Part shown: positions 17,116 to 24,771 of the stretch, piece by piece
Layout of the letters: each line of letters opens with the position of its first letter
How positions within the stretch are numbered: position 1 is the stretch's first letter
Origin: Priestia megaterium
Lineage (GTDB): Bacteria > Bacillota > Bacilli > Bacillales > Bacillaceae_H
DNA length: 64,000 nt
Reading direction: 5' to 3'
Assembly: GCF_009497655.1 (NCBI RefSeq)
Contig: NZ_CP023317.1
Coordinates: 3,811,501 to 3,875,500, forward strand
Position numbers and translations under genes: made by a program
The notes under the pieces: generated by a model
The model's input: the letters and a program-made list of their open reading frames with translations, nothing else
What the model was told of the DNA's origin: nothing
Database searches by the model: none

Positions 17116-18480
17116 CTATTTATTCACCCACTTCTCTTCTGCTGCTTTTACCGCTTCTTCAAATTTCGTTAATATTTCATCCGTTTGTTGTTTTGTTAAA
17201 ATTAATGGAGGAAGCAAACGAATAACAGCACCATGCCTTCCACCGACTTCTAAAATGACGCCTCTGTCAAAACATTCTTTTTGAATCAGCTTAGCTAACT
17301 CACCGTTTGCAGGATGACTGCCGATTTTATTAGCCGGCTTTGTCGCGTCGATGATTTCAACACCCAGCATCAAACCTCTTCCGCGTACATCCCCAATCGA
17401 CAATACTTGCTTTTGAATATGTCTTAGCTGGCTTTGAATGTAGGCTCCCAACTCGTGAGCATGCGCAGGTAAGTTTTCTTGTTTTATAAATTGCAGAGTA
17501 GCCCGTCCTGTAGCCATTGCAAGCTGATTTCCTCTAAAGGTGCCGATATGTGCACCTGCTTCCCATTGATCAAGCCTTTTATCATACAGAACAACGGATA
17601 ATGGAAGGCTTCCTCCAATTGCTTTAGACAGTACTAATACATCCGGTTCGATATCAGCGTGCTCAAATGCATACAGTTTTCCTGTTCGTCCAATTCCAGT
17701 TTGAACTTCATCCACAATAAGCGGAATATCTCGTTCTTTTGTAATTCGGCGAAGCTCTTTTAACCACGGAATCGGTGCTGGAACAGAACCTCCTTCTCCT
17801 TGTACAATTTCTACTACAACACCCGCTGGAGTCACAATTCCGCTTTCAGGATCATCCAGCATATTTTCAATATATGTACTAATATACGTGTGTCCTTCAG
17901 CACCTACGCCAAAAGGGCAGCGATATTCATATGGGTAGGGTAAAAAATGTGTATCTGGCACTAGCGCATGAATGTGCTTTTTTGGACTCGTTGTACCGCT
18001 GATGCTTAATGTTCCGTGTGTGGAGCCGTGATATCCCCCTTGAAAAGATAAAATCGTTCGGTTGCCTGTTGCTGTTTTCACAAGTTTCAAAGCCGCTTCA
18101 ATTGCGTCTCCTCCAGTGGGACCGCAAAACTGAATTTTCGCTTTGTTTGCGAAATTTTCCGGCAAACTAGCGAACACTTCATCGATAAAAGCTTCTTTTA
18201 CAGGCGTTGTTAAATCTAATGTATGTAAAGGAATAGATTTTGCTAAAACGTCTTGAATTGCTTCATGAACTACGTGATGGTTATGACCAAGAGCAAGTGT
18301 GCCGGCTCCGGCTAAACAATCAATATACTCTTTTCCATCCATATCCGTGATCACGGCGCCTTTTGCCTGTTTAATCGCAATAGGAAGGCGTCTAGGATAA
18401 GATCTTGCATTGGATTCTCGTTCATTTTGCATAGCAAGCAGCATTTCGTTTGATGTAAGTTGTTTCGTTGACGTTGACAT
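17116..18480 (-). CDS. Diaminobutyrate-2-oxoglutarate aminotransferase (RhbA/Dat-like)
   Basis: Class III PLP aminotransferase of 454 residues that makes L-2,4-diaminobutyrate from aspartate semialdehyde and glutamate. Motifs: GPTGGDAIEAALKL, GGYHGSTHGTLSISG, IVDEVQTGIGRTGK and the PLP lysine in VLSKAIGGSLPLSVV. The start ATG lies seven bases after AGGAGG. It is the first gene of the operon, directly behind a Fur-controlled promoter. Its gene neighbours favour this role over ectoine (EctB) or GABA transamination; no ectA/ectC is present. Confidence 0.93.
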   Translation of the reverse strand: MSTSTKQLTSNEMLLAMQNERESNARSYPRRLPIAIKQAKGAVITDMDGKEYIDCLAGAGTLALGHNHHVVHEAIQDVLAKSIPLHTLDLTTPVKEAFIDEVFASLPENFANKAKIQFCGPTGGDAIEAALKLVKTATGNRTILSFQGGYHGSTHGTLSISGTTSPKKHIHALVPDTHFLPYPYEYRCPFGVGAEGHTYISTYIENMLDDPESGIVTPAGVVVEIVQGEGGSVPAPIPWLKELRRITKERDIPLIVDEVQTGIGRTGKLYAFEHADIEPDVLVLSKAIGGSLPLSVVLYDKRLDQWEAGAHIGTFRGNQLAMATGRATLQFIKQENLPAHAHELGAYIQSQLRHIQKQVLSIGDVRGRGLMLGVEIIDATKPANKIGSHPANGELAKLIQKECFDRGVILEVGGRHGAVIRLLPPLILTKQQTDEILTKFEEAVKAAEEKWVNK

Positions 18481-18505
18481 ATCATATCCTCCTGTTTGTT
18501 CGATT

Positions 18506-18524
18506 GATAATGATTTTCATTAAC
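18506..18524 (-). promoter_or_regulatory. Fur box 1 (downstream of the siderophore promoter)
   Basis: GATAATGATTTTCATTAAC matches the 19-bp Fur consensus GATAATGATTATCATTATC at 16 positions. It lies between the predicted transcription start and the ribosome site of the aminotransferase gene, ideal for iron-dependent blocking. Confidence 0.85.
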
Positions 18525-18531
18525 AATTACA

Positions 18532-18561
18532 ACAATAAATGATAATGATTATCACTGTCAA
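18532..18561 (-). promoter_or_regulatory. Sigma-A promoter of the siderophore operon
   Basis: On the minus strand TTGACA (18556-18561), an 18-base spacer, then TATTGT (18532-18537). Fur box 2 fills the spacer, so repressor and polymerase must compete. Confidence 0.75.
18541..18559 (-). promoter_or_regulatory. Fur box 2 (inside the promoter)
   Basis: GATAATGATTATCACTGTC, 16 of 19 to the Fur consensus with the first 14 positions perfect. With box 1 it makes two sites 35 bp centre to centre, as at other tightly iron-repressed Bacillus siderophore promoters. Confidence 0.88.
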
Positions 18562-18710
18562 TAATTATTCTGAAAATATGAAATTATTCCTATTTCACTC
18601 TACAGTCGGAAAAACGCAGTATTTCTCTTATGTATCAAGGGTTAAAAGAGTTTTATGTTGTTTTCCAATTAGGGAAAACTATGTAATAAGTCCCTTTCTA
18701 TTTCCAAATA

Positions 18711-18742
18711 AAAAAGTGCTACAATTTCTTGTAGCACTTCTG
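18711..18742 (-). terminator. Terminator of cutC
   Basis: AAGTGCTACAA-TTTC-TTGTAGCACTT stem followed by TTTTTATTTGG on the minus strand, directly after the cutC stop. The gap 18562-18710 shows nothing else I can support. Confidence 0.85.
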
Positions 18743-19435
18743 TTACTTTTGTTTATTCATCGTCTCTTTTGCAGCTTTTACACTCCTTGGGTCAAGCGGT
18801 TTCGTATACTGACAATTTACTCGAACCCCTGAACCAATACGAATTTCTTTCACGGGAGTAACGGATAAGAACGCTTGAAGATTTTCAGGCTTCAGCCCTT
18901 TTGTCCCGATTAAAATAATATCTTTATCTTTCATTCTTCTTAACAGCTTTTTAATATGAGGAATACCGTTTAGCGCACTTTTATCCGCTCCCGAAGTCAT
19001 AACACGCTGAATTTGCTTATAGCTTAAAAGCGTTTCAAGCGCCTTTTCTTGATCACTGATTTCATCAAACGCTAAATGAAACGTTACGTTCATTTCTCCT
19101 GCCGCATCCAGCAGTCGCTTTAAAGCTTGCTCATCGATAATTTTGTCTTCTGTTAAACAGCCAATTTCAATTCCATCAATGCCAATTTCTCTTGCATAGT
19201 GAATATCTTCAATCATTGTTTGCAAATCATCTTCATCATATTGAAAAGATTGATTATGTGGACGGATCATCACAAATATTGGGATATGTATCGTTTCTTT
19301 CACTTTTTTCATCAAACCGTAGCTTGGGGTTAAGCCGCCTTCACCGATTCCAGTTACAAGACTTATACGATCGGCACCATGTTCCTGGGCAACTTTAGCA
19401 TCATGTAAGGTTGCAGCTGTGACTTCTAATATCAT
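18743..19435 (-). CDS. cutC: CutC family protein (TIM barrel)
   Basis: CutC-family TIM-barrel protein of 230 residues: MILEVTAATLHDAKVAQEHG at the N terminus, ADRISLVTGIGEGGLTPS, IPIFVMIRPH, FHLAFDEISDQEKAL and the C-terminal RIGSGVRVN. The family was linked to copper tolerance in E. coli, but a direct copper role is disputed and no enzyme activity is established. Here the gene follows a methionine/histidine-rich repeat protein on the same strand, a context that makes copper worth testing, although a hairpin lies between the two. Confidence 0.9.
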   Translation of the reverse strand: MILEVTAATLHDAKVAQEHGADRISLVTGIGEGGLTPSYGLMKKVKETIHIPIFVMIRPHNQSFQYDEDDLQTMIEDIHYAREIGIDGIEIGCLTEDKIIDEQALKRLLDAAGEMNVTFHLAFDEISDQEKALETLLSYKQIQRVMTSGADKSALNGIPHIKKLLRRMKDKDIILIGTKGLKPENLQAFLSVTPVKEIRIGSGVRVNCQYTKPLDPRSVKAAKETMNKQK

Positions 19436-19563
19436 TCTAAAAACACCCTTTCCCCTTTAATATAGAGCTTTTGCCTTCTTTTCCCTGTATTTATACTTAA
19501 AAAACTCTACCAAACTCTCTTATGTAAGAAAACACCCAAAAGATGTGATTAATATTTGCAAAA

Positions 19564-19620
19564 AATTGAATGTCATGGAAAAAGAGTAAGAACTATTCTT
19601 TTTCTCATGACGTTTCAATT
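19564..19620 (-). terminator. Large inverted repeat after the Met-rich gene, probable terminator
   Basis: Interrupted palindrome: AATTGAA-TGTCATG...CATGACG-TTTCAATT with inner arms AAAAAGA/TCTTTTT. It lies ~65 bases past the stop of the Met-rich protein gene. The T-tract is poor, so it may instead be an RNA-stability element. Confidence 0.5.
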
Positions 19621-19686
19621 AATAAAATTCTATATTTATACTAAAGATCCAAAAATACATCCCTTTTATCTAGGGTAAAGGATTTA

Positions 19687-20523
19687 TTAAAAAGAGCGTG
19701 GATTTGTTTGTTGCATGAACATCCACTCATTTAAAGAATGAGGCTGCTGATGACCAACGGGTGCTGAGAAATCGCGGCATCCGCAATCATGCATCGGCAT
19801 TTGACCCATCCCTCCGTGCATTGGCGGCATTCCACCTTGCATCGACATTTGACCCATTCCTCCGTGCATTGGTGGCATTCCACCTTGCATCGGCATTTGA
19901 CCCATTCCTCCGTGCATTGGCGGCATTCCACCTTGCATCGGCATTTGACCCATTCCTCCGTGCATTGGCGGCATTCCACCTTGCATCGGCATTTGGCCCA
20001 TTCCTCCGTGCATTGGCGGCATTCCACCTTGCATCGGCATTTGGCACATTCCTCCGTGCATTGGCGGCATTCCACCTTGCATCGGCATTTGGCACATTCC
20101 TTCGTGCATTGGCGGCATTCCACCCTGCATCGGCATTTGACCCATCCCTCCGTGCATTGGCGGCATTCCACCCTGCATCGGCATTTGACCCATCCCTCCA
20201 TGCATTGGCGGCATTCCGTCTTTCATCGGCATTTGATCCATCCCTCCATGCATTGGCGGTAGTTCTCCGTACATTGGCATTTGATTCATGTCTTTTTGCA
20301 TAGTTGGCATTTGACTCATTCCGCCATGCATCGGCGGCATTCCGTCTTTCATCGGCGGCATTTCTCCGTGCATCGGCATTTGACTTGTGCCTTCTTGTAT
20401 CGGCATTGCCTGCATTTCCTTTGCAGAAGGCATTGGCGGCATTTTAGCAGGTTTAGGTGCTGCTTGCATATATGGATTGGATATCGGTTGTCCGGTTTGT
20501 TTCATTCCATACGAATTTCTCAT
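19687..20523 (-). CDS. Met/Gly/Pro-rich tandem-repeat protein of unknown function
   Basis: I do not recognise this 278-residue protein. A short N terminus (MRNSYGMKQTGQPISNPYM) leads into ~210 residues of repeats. The regular part is nine near-identical 16-residue units MPPMHGGMGQMPMQGG, preceded by three looser ones carrying KDG or YGE variants. Two units have Cys for Gly (GMCQMP). The tail MPMHDCGCRDFSAP...NEWMFMQQTNPRSF is unique. There is no signal peptide or membrane segment. MxxM, MH and CxC groups could bind Cu(I), and cutC is next; Met-rich, low-complexity proteins also occur in spore coats. Both roles are inference. RBS GGAAGGAG precedes the ATG. Confidence 0.75.
   Translation of the reverse strand: MRNSYGMKQTGQPISNPYMQAAPKPAKMPPMPSAKEMQAMPIQEGTSQMPMHGEMPPMKDGMPPMHGGMSQMPTMQKDMNQMPMYGELPPMHGGMDQMPMKDGMPPMHGGMGQMPMQGGMPPMHGGMGQMPMQGGMPPMHEGMCQMPMQGGMPPMHGGMCQMPMQGGMPPMHGGMGQMPMQGGMPPMHGGMGQMPMQGGMPPMHGGMGQMPMQGGMPPMHGGMGQMSMQGGMPPMHGGMGQMPMHDCGCRDFSAPVGHQQPHSLNEWMFMQQTNPRSF
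19795..20227 (-). repeat. In-frame 48-bp tandem array inside the Met-rich gene
   Basis: About nine copies of a 48-base unit, nearly identical over successive units (for example GTGCATTGGCGGCATTCCAC recurs on the plus strand). The third-position differences are few, so the array has expanded or been homogenised recently. The unit length is a multiple of three and lacks stops in several frames, which is why other frames stay open. Confidence 0.9.
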
Positions 20524-20625
20524 TTTTAAGGGCTCCTTCCCATTCTCTTACTCTGTTTACGTTATTCTTTTTACAATCAATCTGAAATTCGTCCATACGA
20601 AAATAGGCTTTCTACACATTCAAAA

Positions 20626-20655
20626 TTGTAGAACGTATAAGAAAAAAGCTATAAT
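20626..20655 (+). promoter_or_regulatory. phr: Sigma-A promoter of the photolyase gene
   Basis: TTGTAG (20626-20631), 18-base spacer, TATAAT (20650-20655), about 33 bases before the start codon. Confidence 0.55.
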
Positions 20656-20688
20656 CGAGGCAAATTGCAAATAGAAAGGTGGCACATG

Positions 20689-22116
20689 ATGAAGAAAACC
20701 ATTATCGTATGGATTCGAAAAGATTTTCGGTTAGTAGATAACCCAGCTCTATTTCACGCAGCGAAAGAAGGAATGGTTGTACCTGTTTATATTCATGATG
20801 ACGATGAAGAAAGCTCAATGGGAAGTGCAAGTAAATGGTGGCTTCACCATGCGCTAAATGACTTCAAAACTTCGATCGAAAAAATAGAAGGAACGCTGAT
20901 TATAAAAAAAGGAAACCCTAAAGATGTGTTGCAAAAGTTAATCCATGAAACGAATGCGCAAGATATTTATTGGAACAGACGCTATGAACCACATGCGCTA
21001 AAAAGAGATAAAGAGCTTCAAGCTTTTTTTTCAGAGCAACAAATAAATATTCGCACATTTGAGGGATTTCTCCTTCATGAACCTTGGAAAATCAAAAAAG
21101 AAAATGGAGATCCTTATAAAGTATTTACAGCTTACTATAAAGCTTCTCAAAAACATGCCGTATCTTCTACTGTAAAAAAAGTTACTTCCATCCACGCCTT
21201 TTCTTCATCGATTGAATCTCTTTCAGTCTCAGATCTGGATTTGCTTCCAAGCATACCGTGGGATGAAACGATTAAGTCTACGTGGGACGCTACGGAACAA
21301 GGCGCTATTAATAGCTTCAAAACGTTTTTAAAGAATAAGCTGCTGCATTATGAAAAAGGACGAGATTTTCCTGCTGAAGCATTCAATTCATTCCTTTCTC
21401 CTTATTTCGCTTCAGGACAGCTCTCAGCTCGCGTTCTTTATCATTATTTAAGAAATAAAGCAGAAAAAGTAAGCTCTAATGCTTTTGAACATCAAGCTGA
21501 AATGTTTATTCGCCAACTTGTATGGAGAGATTTTGCTTATCAGCTGCTTTATCATTTCCCACACACTACAAGTGAACCGCTGAATGAAAAATTCAAGCAA
21601 TTTCAGTGGGCGGACGGCAATGAAGAGCTTCAAGCTTGGAAAAATGGAAAAACCGGCTATCCCCTTGTCGATGCCGGAATGCGGGAGCTGTGGGAAACAG
21701 GGTTTATGCACAATCGAGTTCGAATGGTAGCTGCTTCCTTTTTAGTAAAACACCTTTTAATTCATTGGAAACACGGAGCAAATTGGTTTTTTGATACCTT
21801 AGTAGACGCAGATTTAGCTAACAACACAATGGGCTGGCAGTGGGTTGCAGGCTCGGGAGCAGACGCCGCGCCATATTTTCGTATCTTTAATCCAACTGCT
21901 CAATCAGAAAAATTTGATAAAGAAGGAGAATATATTAAAAAGTGGCTTCCAGAGCTTAGAGATCTGCCTTCCCCCTACATTCATAAACCTTGGGAGGCTC
22001 CAGCAGACGTATTAGAAAAAGCAAACGTTACGCTTGATAAAACATATCCCACTCCAATTGTCGATCATAAAGCAGCTAGAGAGCGTGCGCTAGAGCATTA
22101 TCAAGACATCAAATAA
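20689..22116 (+). CDS. phr: Deoxyribodipyrimidine photolyase (class I CPD type)
   Basis: Light-driven repair of cyclobutane pyrimidine dimers. The 475-residue product has an N-terminal antenna-binding Rossmann domain (IIVWIRKDFRLVDNPAL) and a helical FAD domain with GRDFPAEAF, FIRQLVWRDFAYQLLYHFP, KTGYPLVDAGMRELWETGFMHNR and NNTMGWQWVAGSGADAAPYFRIFNP, including the Trp and Asn residues expected of photolyases. Of two adjacent ATGs I chose the second (20689), six bases from AAAGGTGG; 20686 is only three away. It is divergent from the Met-rich gene, single-gene, with a very strong terminator. Confidence 0.95.
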   Translation: MKKTIIVWIRKDFRLVDNPALFHAAKEGMVVPVYIHDDDEESSMGSASKWWLHHALNDFKTSIEKIEGTLIIKKGNPKDVLQKLIHETNAQDIYWNRRYEPHALKRDKELQAFFSEQQINIRTFEGFLLHEPWKIKKENGDPYKVFTAYYKASQKHAVSSTVKKVTSIHAFSSSIESLSVSDLDLLPSIPWDETIKSTWDATEQGAINSFKTFLKNKLLHYEKGRDFPAEAFNSFLSPYFASGQLSARVLYHYLRNKAEKVSSNAFEHQAEMFIRQLVWRDFAYQLLYHFPHTTSEPLNEKFKQFQWADGNEELQAWKNGKTGYPLVDAGMRELWETGFMHNRVRMVAASFLVKHLLIHWKHGANWFFDTLVDADLANNTMGWQWVAGSGADAAPYFRIFNPTAQSEKFDKEGEYIKKWLPELRDLPSPYIHKPWEAPADVLEKANVTLDKTYPTPIVDHKAARERALEHYQDIK

Positions 22117-22155
22117 GAGGTATTATTCACCTCTTATTTGATGTCTTAATTTTTT
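22103..22155 (+). terminator. Strong terminator of phr
   Basis: A perfect 19-bp stem, AAGACATCAAATAAGAGGT and complement, around a 7-base loop, then AATTTTTT. The first arm contains the phr stop codon. The rest of the gap to 22355 is AT-rich; TTGATT (22259) and TATAAT (22280) with a 15-base spacer are a weak promoter candidate for the kinase. Confidence 0.92.
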
Positions 22156-22355
22156 AAATGTGTAAAAATTCCCATTTTTTATCTATTTGCAACTAAAAAC
22201 ATGTATTTGAAATCCCTTTATAGGGTTTTCAAGCCCAATTCCCCTCTCTATAGCACATTTGATTTTTCATATTTTTTCCTATAATTTGAATATATAATAA
22301 TGATTATATGTGCTTGAGAACTCTCTCACTGCATAGATCTGATTGGAGTGATTCG

Positions 22356-23561
22356 ATGCCCGTTTGTCCTTCTTGTAACTATAAGGAAGATTATAATTTT
22401 TGCAGAATGTGCGGCACTCAAGTTCGGCACACCTTCACTAACCAAGAAGATCAGCTTTTTTATCCATTAAAAGATCGAATCATTGCGGATGACAATGAAC
22501 CAAAGCATCAAGCTATTTTATCTCATACGCATGATTTAGTATGTGCTATTACTGAAGATGGCATTTATGAATACGCTTCTCCTTCTTACGCTAAAACATT
22601 AGGGGTTTATCCTGATGAACTTATTGGACAACATGTGCTTATCAATGCGTATCCTGAAGACAAGCACCTAATCTCGACTATTTTAGCTAACATGAGCAAA
22701 ACAAAAGATGCCTCCACATTTGAATACCGGAAGTTTCACGTGAATGGCACCATCGTTTTATTAGAATGTAAAGGCGCTCCAATTATCACAGCTACTGGAG
22801 AAATCGAAGGGTTTGTATTTATCTCACGAGACGTAACAGAGAAAAGACAAGCAGAGAAAAAGATCCAGAATTCAGAAAAACTCTCTGTCATTGGTCACCT
22901 TGCTGCAAGTATCGCACACGAGGTTAGAAATCCTTTGACAACCATTAAAGGGTTTATACAACTGTTCAGTGAGACACAGCAGCCGAAAAAAACAATGATT
23001 TATCGAGATCTCATTCAGCACGAGCTCTCACAAATTGAACATATTATCGCAGAATTTATGAGTTTAGCTAAACGAGAGTACGCATATACAGAAAGCCTTA
23101 TTATGACAGACTTGCTAGATGAGGTATTAAAGCAATTTGAACCGGTTACCGAAGTCAAAGACATCCACATCATTCGCCATTATCCAAAAGAATATCCCCT
23201 GCTCATTAGTGGGCAAAAAACACAGCTAACCCAAGTATTTATTCATATTATACAAAATGCCATTGATTCTATGGAAAGCGGCGGCAAGCTGGCTGTATCG
23301 ATTGAAAAATCAGCTAGAGAAACGCTATGCATTGTGATAAAAGATAGCGGATGTGGAATTGACTCAAAGCGTATCCCTCATATAGGAGAGCCTTTTTATA
23401 CAACAAAAGAACGAGGAATAGGCCTGGGACTAACCATTTGCAACAAAATTATTAACGAGCATAATGGCTTTTTCCACGTATCAAGTGAAGAAAATGACGG
23501 CACAAGCATTACCATTACCCTGCCTATGAAAACGCCTGAACTTTATGTGGTAGAAGTGTAA
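22356..23561 (+). CDS. Soluble zinc-ribbon-PAS-histidine kinase, orphan
   Basis: Cytosolic kinase of 401 residues without membrane segments. The N terminus is a zinc ribbon, MPVCPSCNYKEDYNFCRMCG (C-x2-C-x9-C-x2-C). A PAS domain (~55-170, LVCAITEDGIYEYASPSYAKTLG) leads into HisKA with SIAHEVRNPLTTIKGF (His188) and a HATPase with NAIDSMESGG, DSGCGI and GIGLGLTICN. No response regulator is near; the H-box resembles the Spo0F-phosphorylating sporulation kinases. I chose the ATG at 22356 behind GGAG; the frame extends 16 codons upstream without a ribosome site. The zinc ribbon at the front is unusual for this family. Confidence 0.88.
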   Translation: MPVCPSCNYKEDYNFCRMCGTQVRHTFTNQEDQLFYPLKDRIIADDNEPKHQAILSHTHDLVCAITEDGIYEYASPSYAKTLGVYPDELIGQHVLINAYPEDKHLISTILANMSKTKDASTFEYRKFHVNGTIVLLECKGAPIITATGEIEGFVFISRDVTEKRQAEKKIQNSEKLSVIGHLAASIAHEVRNPLTTIKGFIQLFSETQQPKKTMIYRDLIQHELSQIEHIIAEFMSLAKREYAYTESLIMTDLLDEVLKQFEPVTEVKDIHIIRHYPKEYPLLISGQKTQLTQVFIHIIQNAIDSMESGGKLAVSIEKSARETLCIVIKDSGCGIDSKRIPHIGEPFYTTKERGIGLGLTICNKIINEHNGFFHVSSEENDGTSITITLPMKTPELYVVEV

Positions 23562-23600
23562 AAGAAGCCATCTAATTTACTCAGATGGCTTCTTTCTTTA
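23562..23600. terminator. Bidirectional terminator between the kinase and YdjM-like genes
   Basis: AAGAAGCCATCT-AATTTACTC-AGATGGCTTCTT, 12-bp stem, between two converging genes, with T-rich flanks on both strands. Confidence 0.85.
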
Positions 23601-24083
23601 AAACAGCTGGGTGTACAGCTGATACTTATAAAGCATATAGAAACTTCCTATCACTGCCAGGTAAAAGATGAGAGTCTCTGCTCCACCACCTGTTTCATAT
23701 GTTAAAGGAGGCTTAAACTTCTTCTTGCTAAGAGGAGAGAAAAAAGGTACCCCTCGTTTAGAAAAGAAATCTCCAAGAATATGAAAAGCGTACCCATAGG
23801 CTATCCCTAATGTAAAATCGTTGTTATACATCGTATGTAAATAAAAAATAAGTCCACTTGCAAGAATAGAATGCGTGATACCTCGGTGTCCAAAAATAGA
23901 TTTAATGACTTTTGCGAGACCAAGAGATCTTCTACCAATATATGAATTTGGTTCATCTATATCAGGAAGCAGCGCTCCAATCGCAATGCCTACAACATAA
24001 GGAAATGTAAACGAAGCTTCTCCTGTTATAGCCACACCGGCACCGGCAGCAATCGATGTTGCAATATGTGTGTGATATCTCAA
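23598..24083 (-). CDS. YdjM-like membrane metal-dependent hydrolase (DUF457)
   Basis: Membrane protein of 161 residues with ~4 hydrophobic helices and the DUF457 metal-site residues: RYHTHIATS at the N terminus, LLPDIDEPNSYIGRR, FGHRGITHSI and AYGYAFHILGDFFSKRGVPFFSP. The family is named for E. coli YdjM; its substrate is not known. I chose the TTG at 24083, five bases after AAGGTGG, because the GTG three codons earlier overlaps that site. It is a single gene sharing a terminator with the converging kinase. Confidence 0.82.
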   Translation of the reverse strand: MRYHTHIATSIAAGAGVAITGEASFTFPYVVGIAIGALLPDIDEPNSYIGRRSLGLAKVIKSIFGHRGITHSILASGLIFYLHTMYNNDFTLGIAYGYAFHILGDFFSKRGVPFFSPLSKKKFKPPLTYETGGGAETLIFYLAVIGSFYMLYKYQLYTQLF

Positions 24084-24199
24084 ATATGCCACCTTCTTTC
24101 TTTTTCAACTTAAGGCAAGCACCGTAACCAAAATCATACATATGTTCGCCCAACGTTAACTATAAGTGAAGGTGGTAAAAATGTCAAAATAATCTATAG

Positions 24200-24367
24200 T
24201 TATGTAAACTGCATACCGACTAACCCGATAAGCATCACAAGAAAACTAATAAGAGTACCCTTTCCATTTTTCTTTGCTCTTCCATCTTTTTTGACAATGG
24301 AATAAATCCACGTACTCGAATACACAGCGAATCCAAGAAAACCAAATAACGTGATATATGTAAACAT
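24200..24367 (-). CDS. Small two-helix membrane protein, unknown
   Basis: Predicted 55-residue protein, MFTYITLFGFLGFAVYSSTWI at the N terminus, a basic middle (KKDGRAKKNGKG) and a second hydrophobic helix LISFLVMLIGLVGMQF. Hairpin topology with the basic loop inside is likely. The ATG at 24367 is seven bases from AAAGGAG; the longer open frame upstream has no site. I do not recognise a family. Confidence 0.65.
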   Translation of the reverse strand: MFTYITLFGFLGFAVYSSTWIYSIVKKDGRAKKNGKGTLISFLVMLIGLVGMQFT

Positions 24368-24491
24368 GCCGAAACTCCTTTGCTTGTCATTACTATTAAC
24401 TATACGAGATTTTTTCAAAAAAAACAAAGTAGTATGACGGCTTGTTTAATATCTCTTTCTTTTTCTTATACTAAGAAGAGGAGGGATGGCT

Positions 24492-24734
24492 ATGCACCAA
24501 AAGCAGTTGGAAGATATATTTGACTTTTATGGACTGAGCGAGGTTTATCGAGGCAAATTTGAAGATGTTGAACACCACTGGTTATTTAAAGACGCCGAAC
24601 CAACTATACTAGAAGATTTTTTTAATTCTCACGATTGCGAAGACCTTGCATGCTGTACTCTTGAGGAGTTTTGTTTTTTATTCATGAATTTCCAATCAAT
24701 CCATGCACAAATTCCCCACGTGTACTATTACTAA
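24492..24734 (+). CDS. Small acidic protein rich in Cys and Phe, unknown
   Basis: Predicted 80-residue acidic protein with FYGLSEVYRGKFEDVEHHWLF in the first half and CEDLACCTLEEFCFLFMNF, four Cys within ~15 residues, in the second. The ATG at 24492 lies six bases after AGGAGGG; the ATG at 24486 is too close to it. The strong ribosome site and a terminator directly behind support expression. No family recognised; the Cys cluster could bind metal, but there is no spacing pattern I can name. Confidence 0.68.
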   Translation: MHQKQLEDIFDFYGLSEVYRGKFEDVEHHWLFKDAEPTILEDFFNSHDCEDLACCTLEEFCFLFMNFQSIHAQIPHVYYY

Positions 24735-24771
24735 AAAAGTGATTTCGCAGGAAAGCGAAATCACTTTTTAT
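24733..24771. terminator. Bidirectional terminator between the 80-aa gene and gabD
   Basis: AAAAAGTGATTTCGC-AGGAAA-GCGAAATCACTTTTT, a perfect 15-bp stem, A-run before and T-run after, serving both converging genes. Confidence 0.92.

Noticed and set aside
17116-18480. EctB of an ectoine cluster
   Set aside because: The aminotransferase resembles EctB in chemistry, but ectA and ectC are absent and a decarboxylase plus NIS synthetases follow.
18539-18832. 97-codon plus-strand frame upstream of the siderophore operon
   Set aside because: It crosses the Fur box, the cutC terminator and the end of cutC in antisense; no ribosome site.
19761-20303. Long open frames on both strands across the Met-rich gene (up to 180 codons on plus)
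   Set aside because: The 48-bp unit is a multiple of three and lacks stops in several frames, so any frame stays open. Only the minus frame with M-P-P-M-H units has a ribosome site and non-repeat ends.
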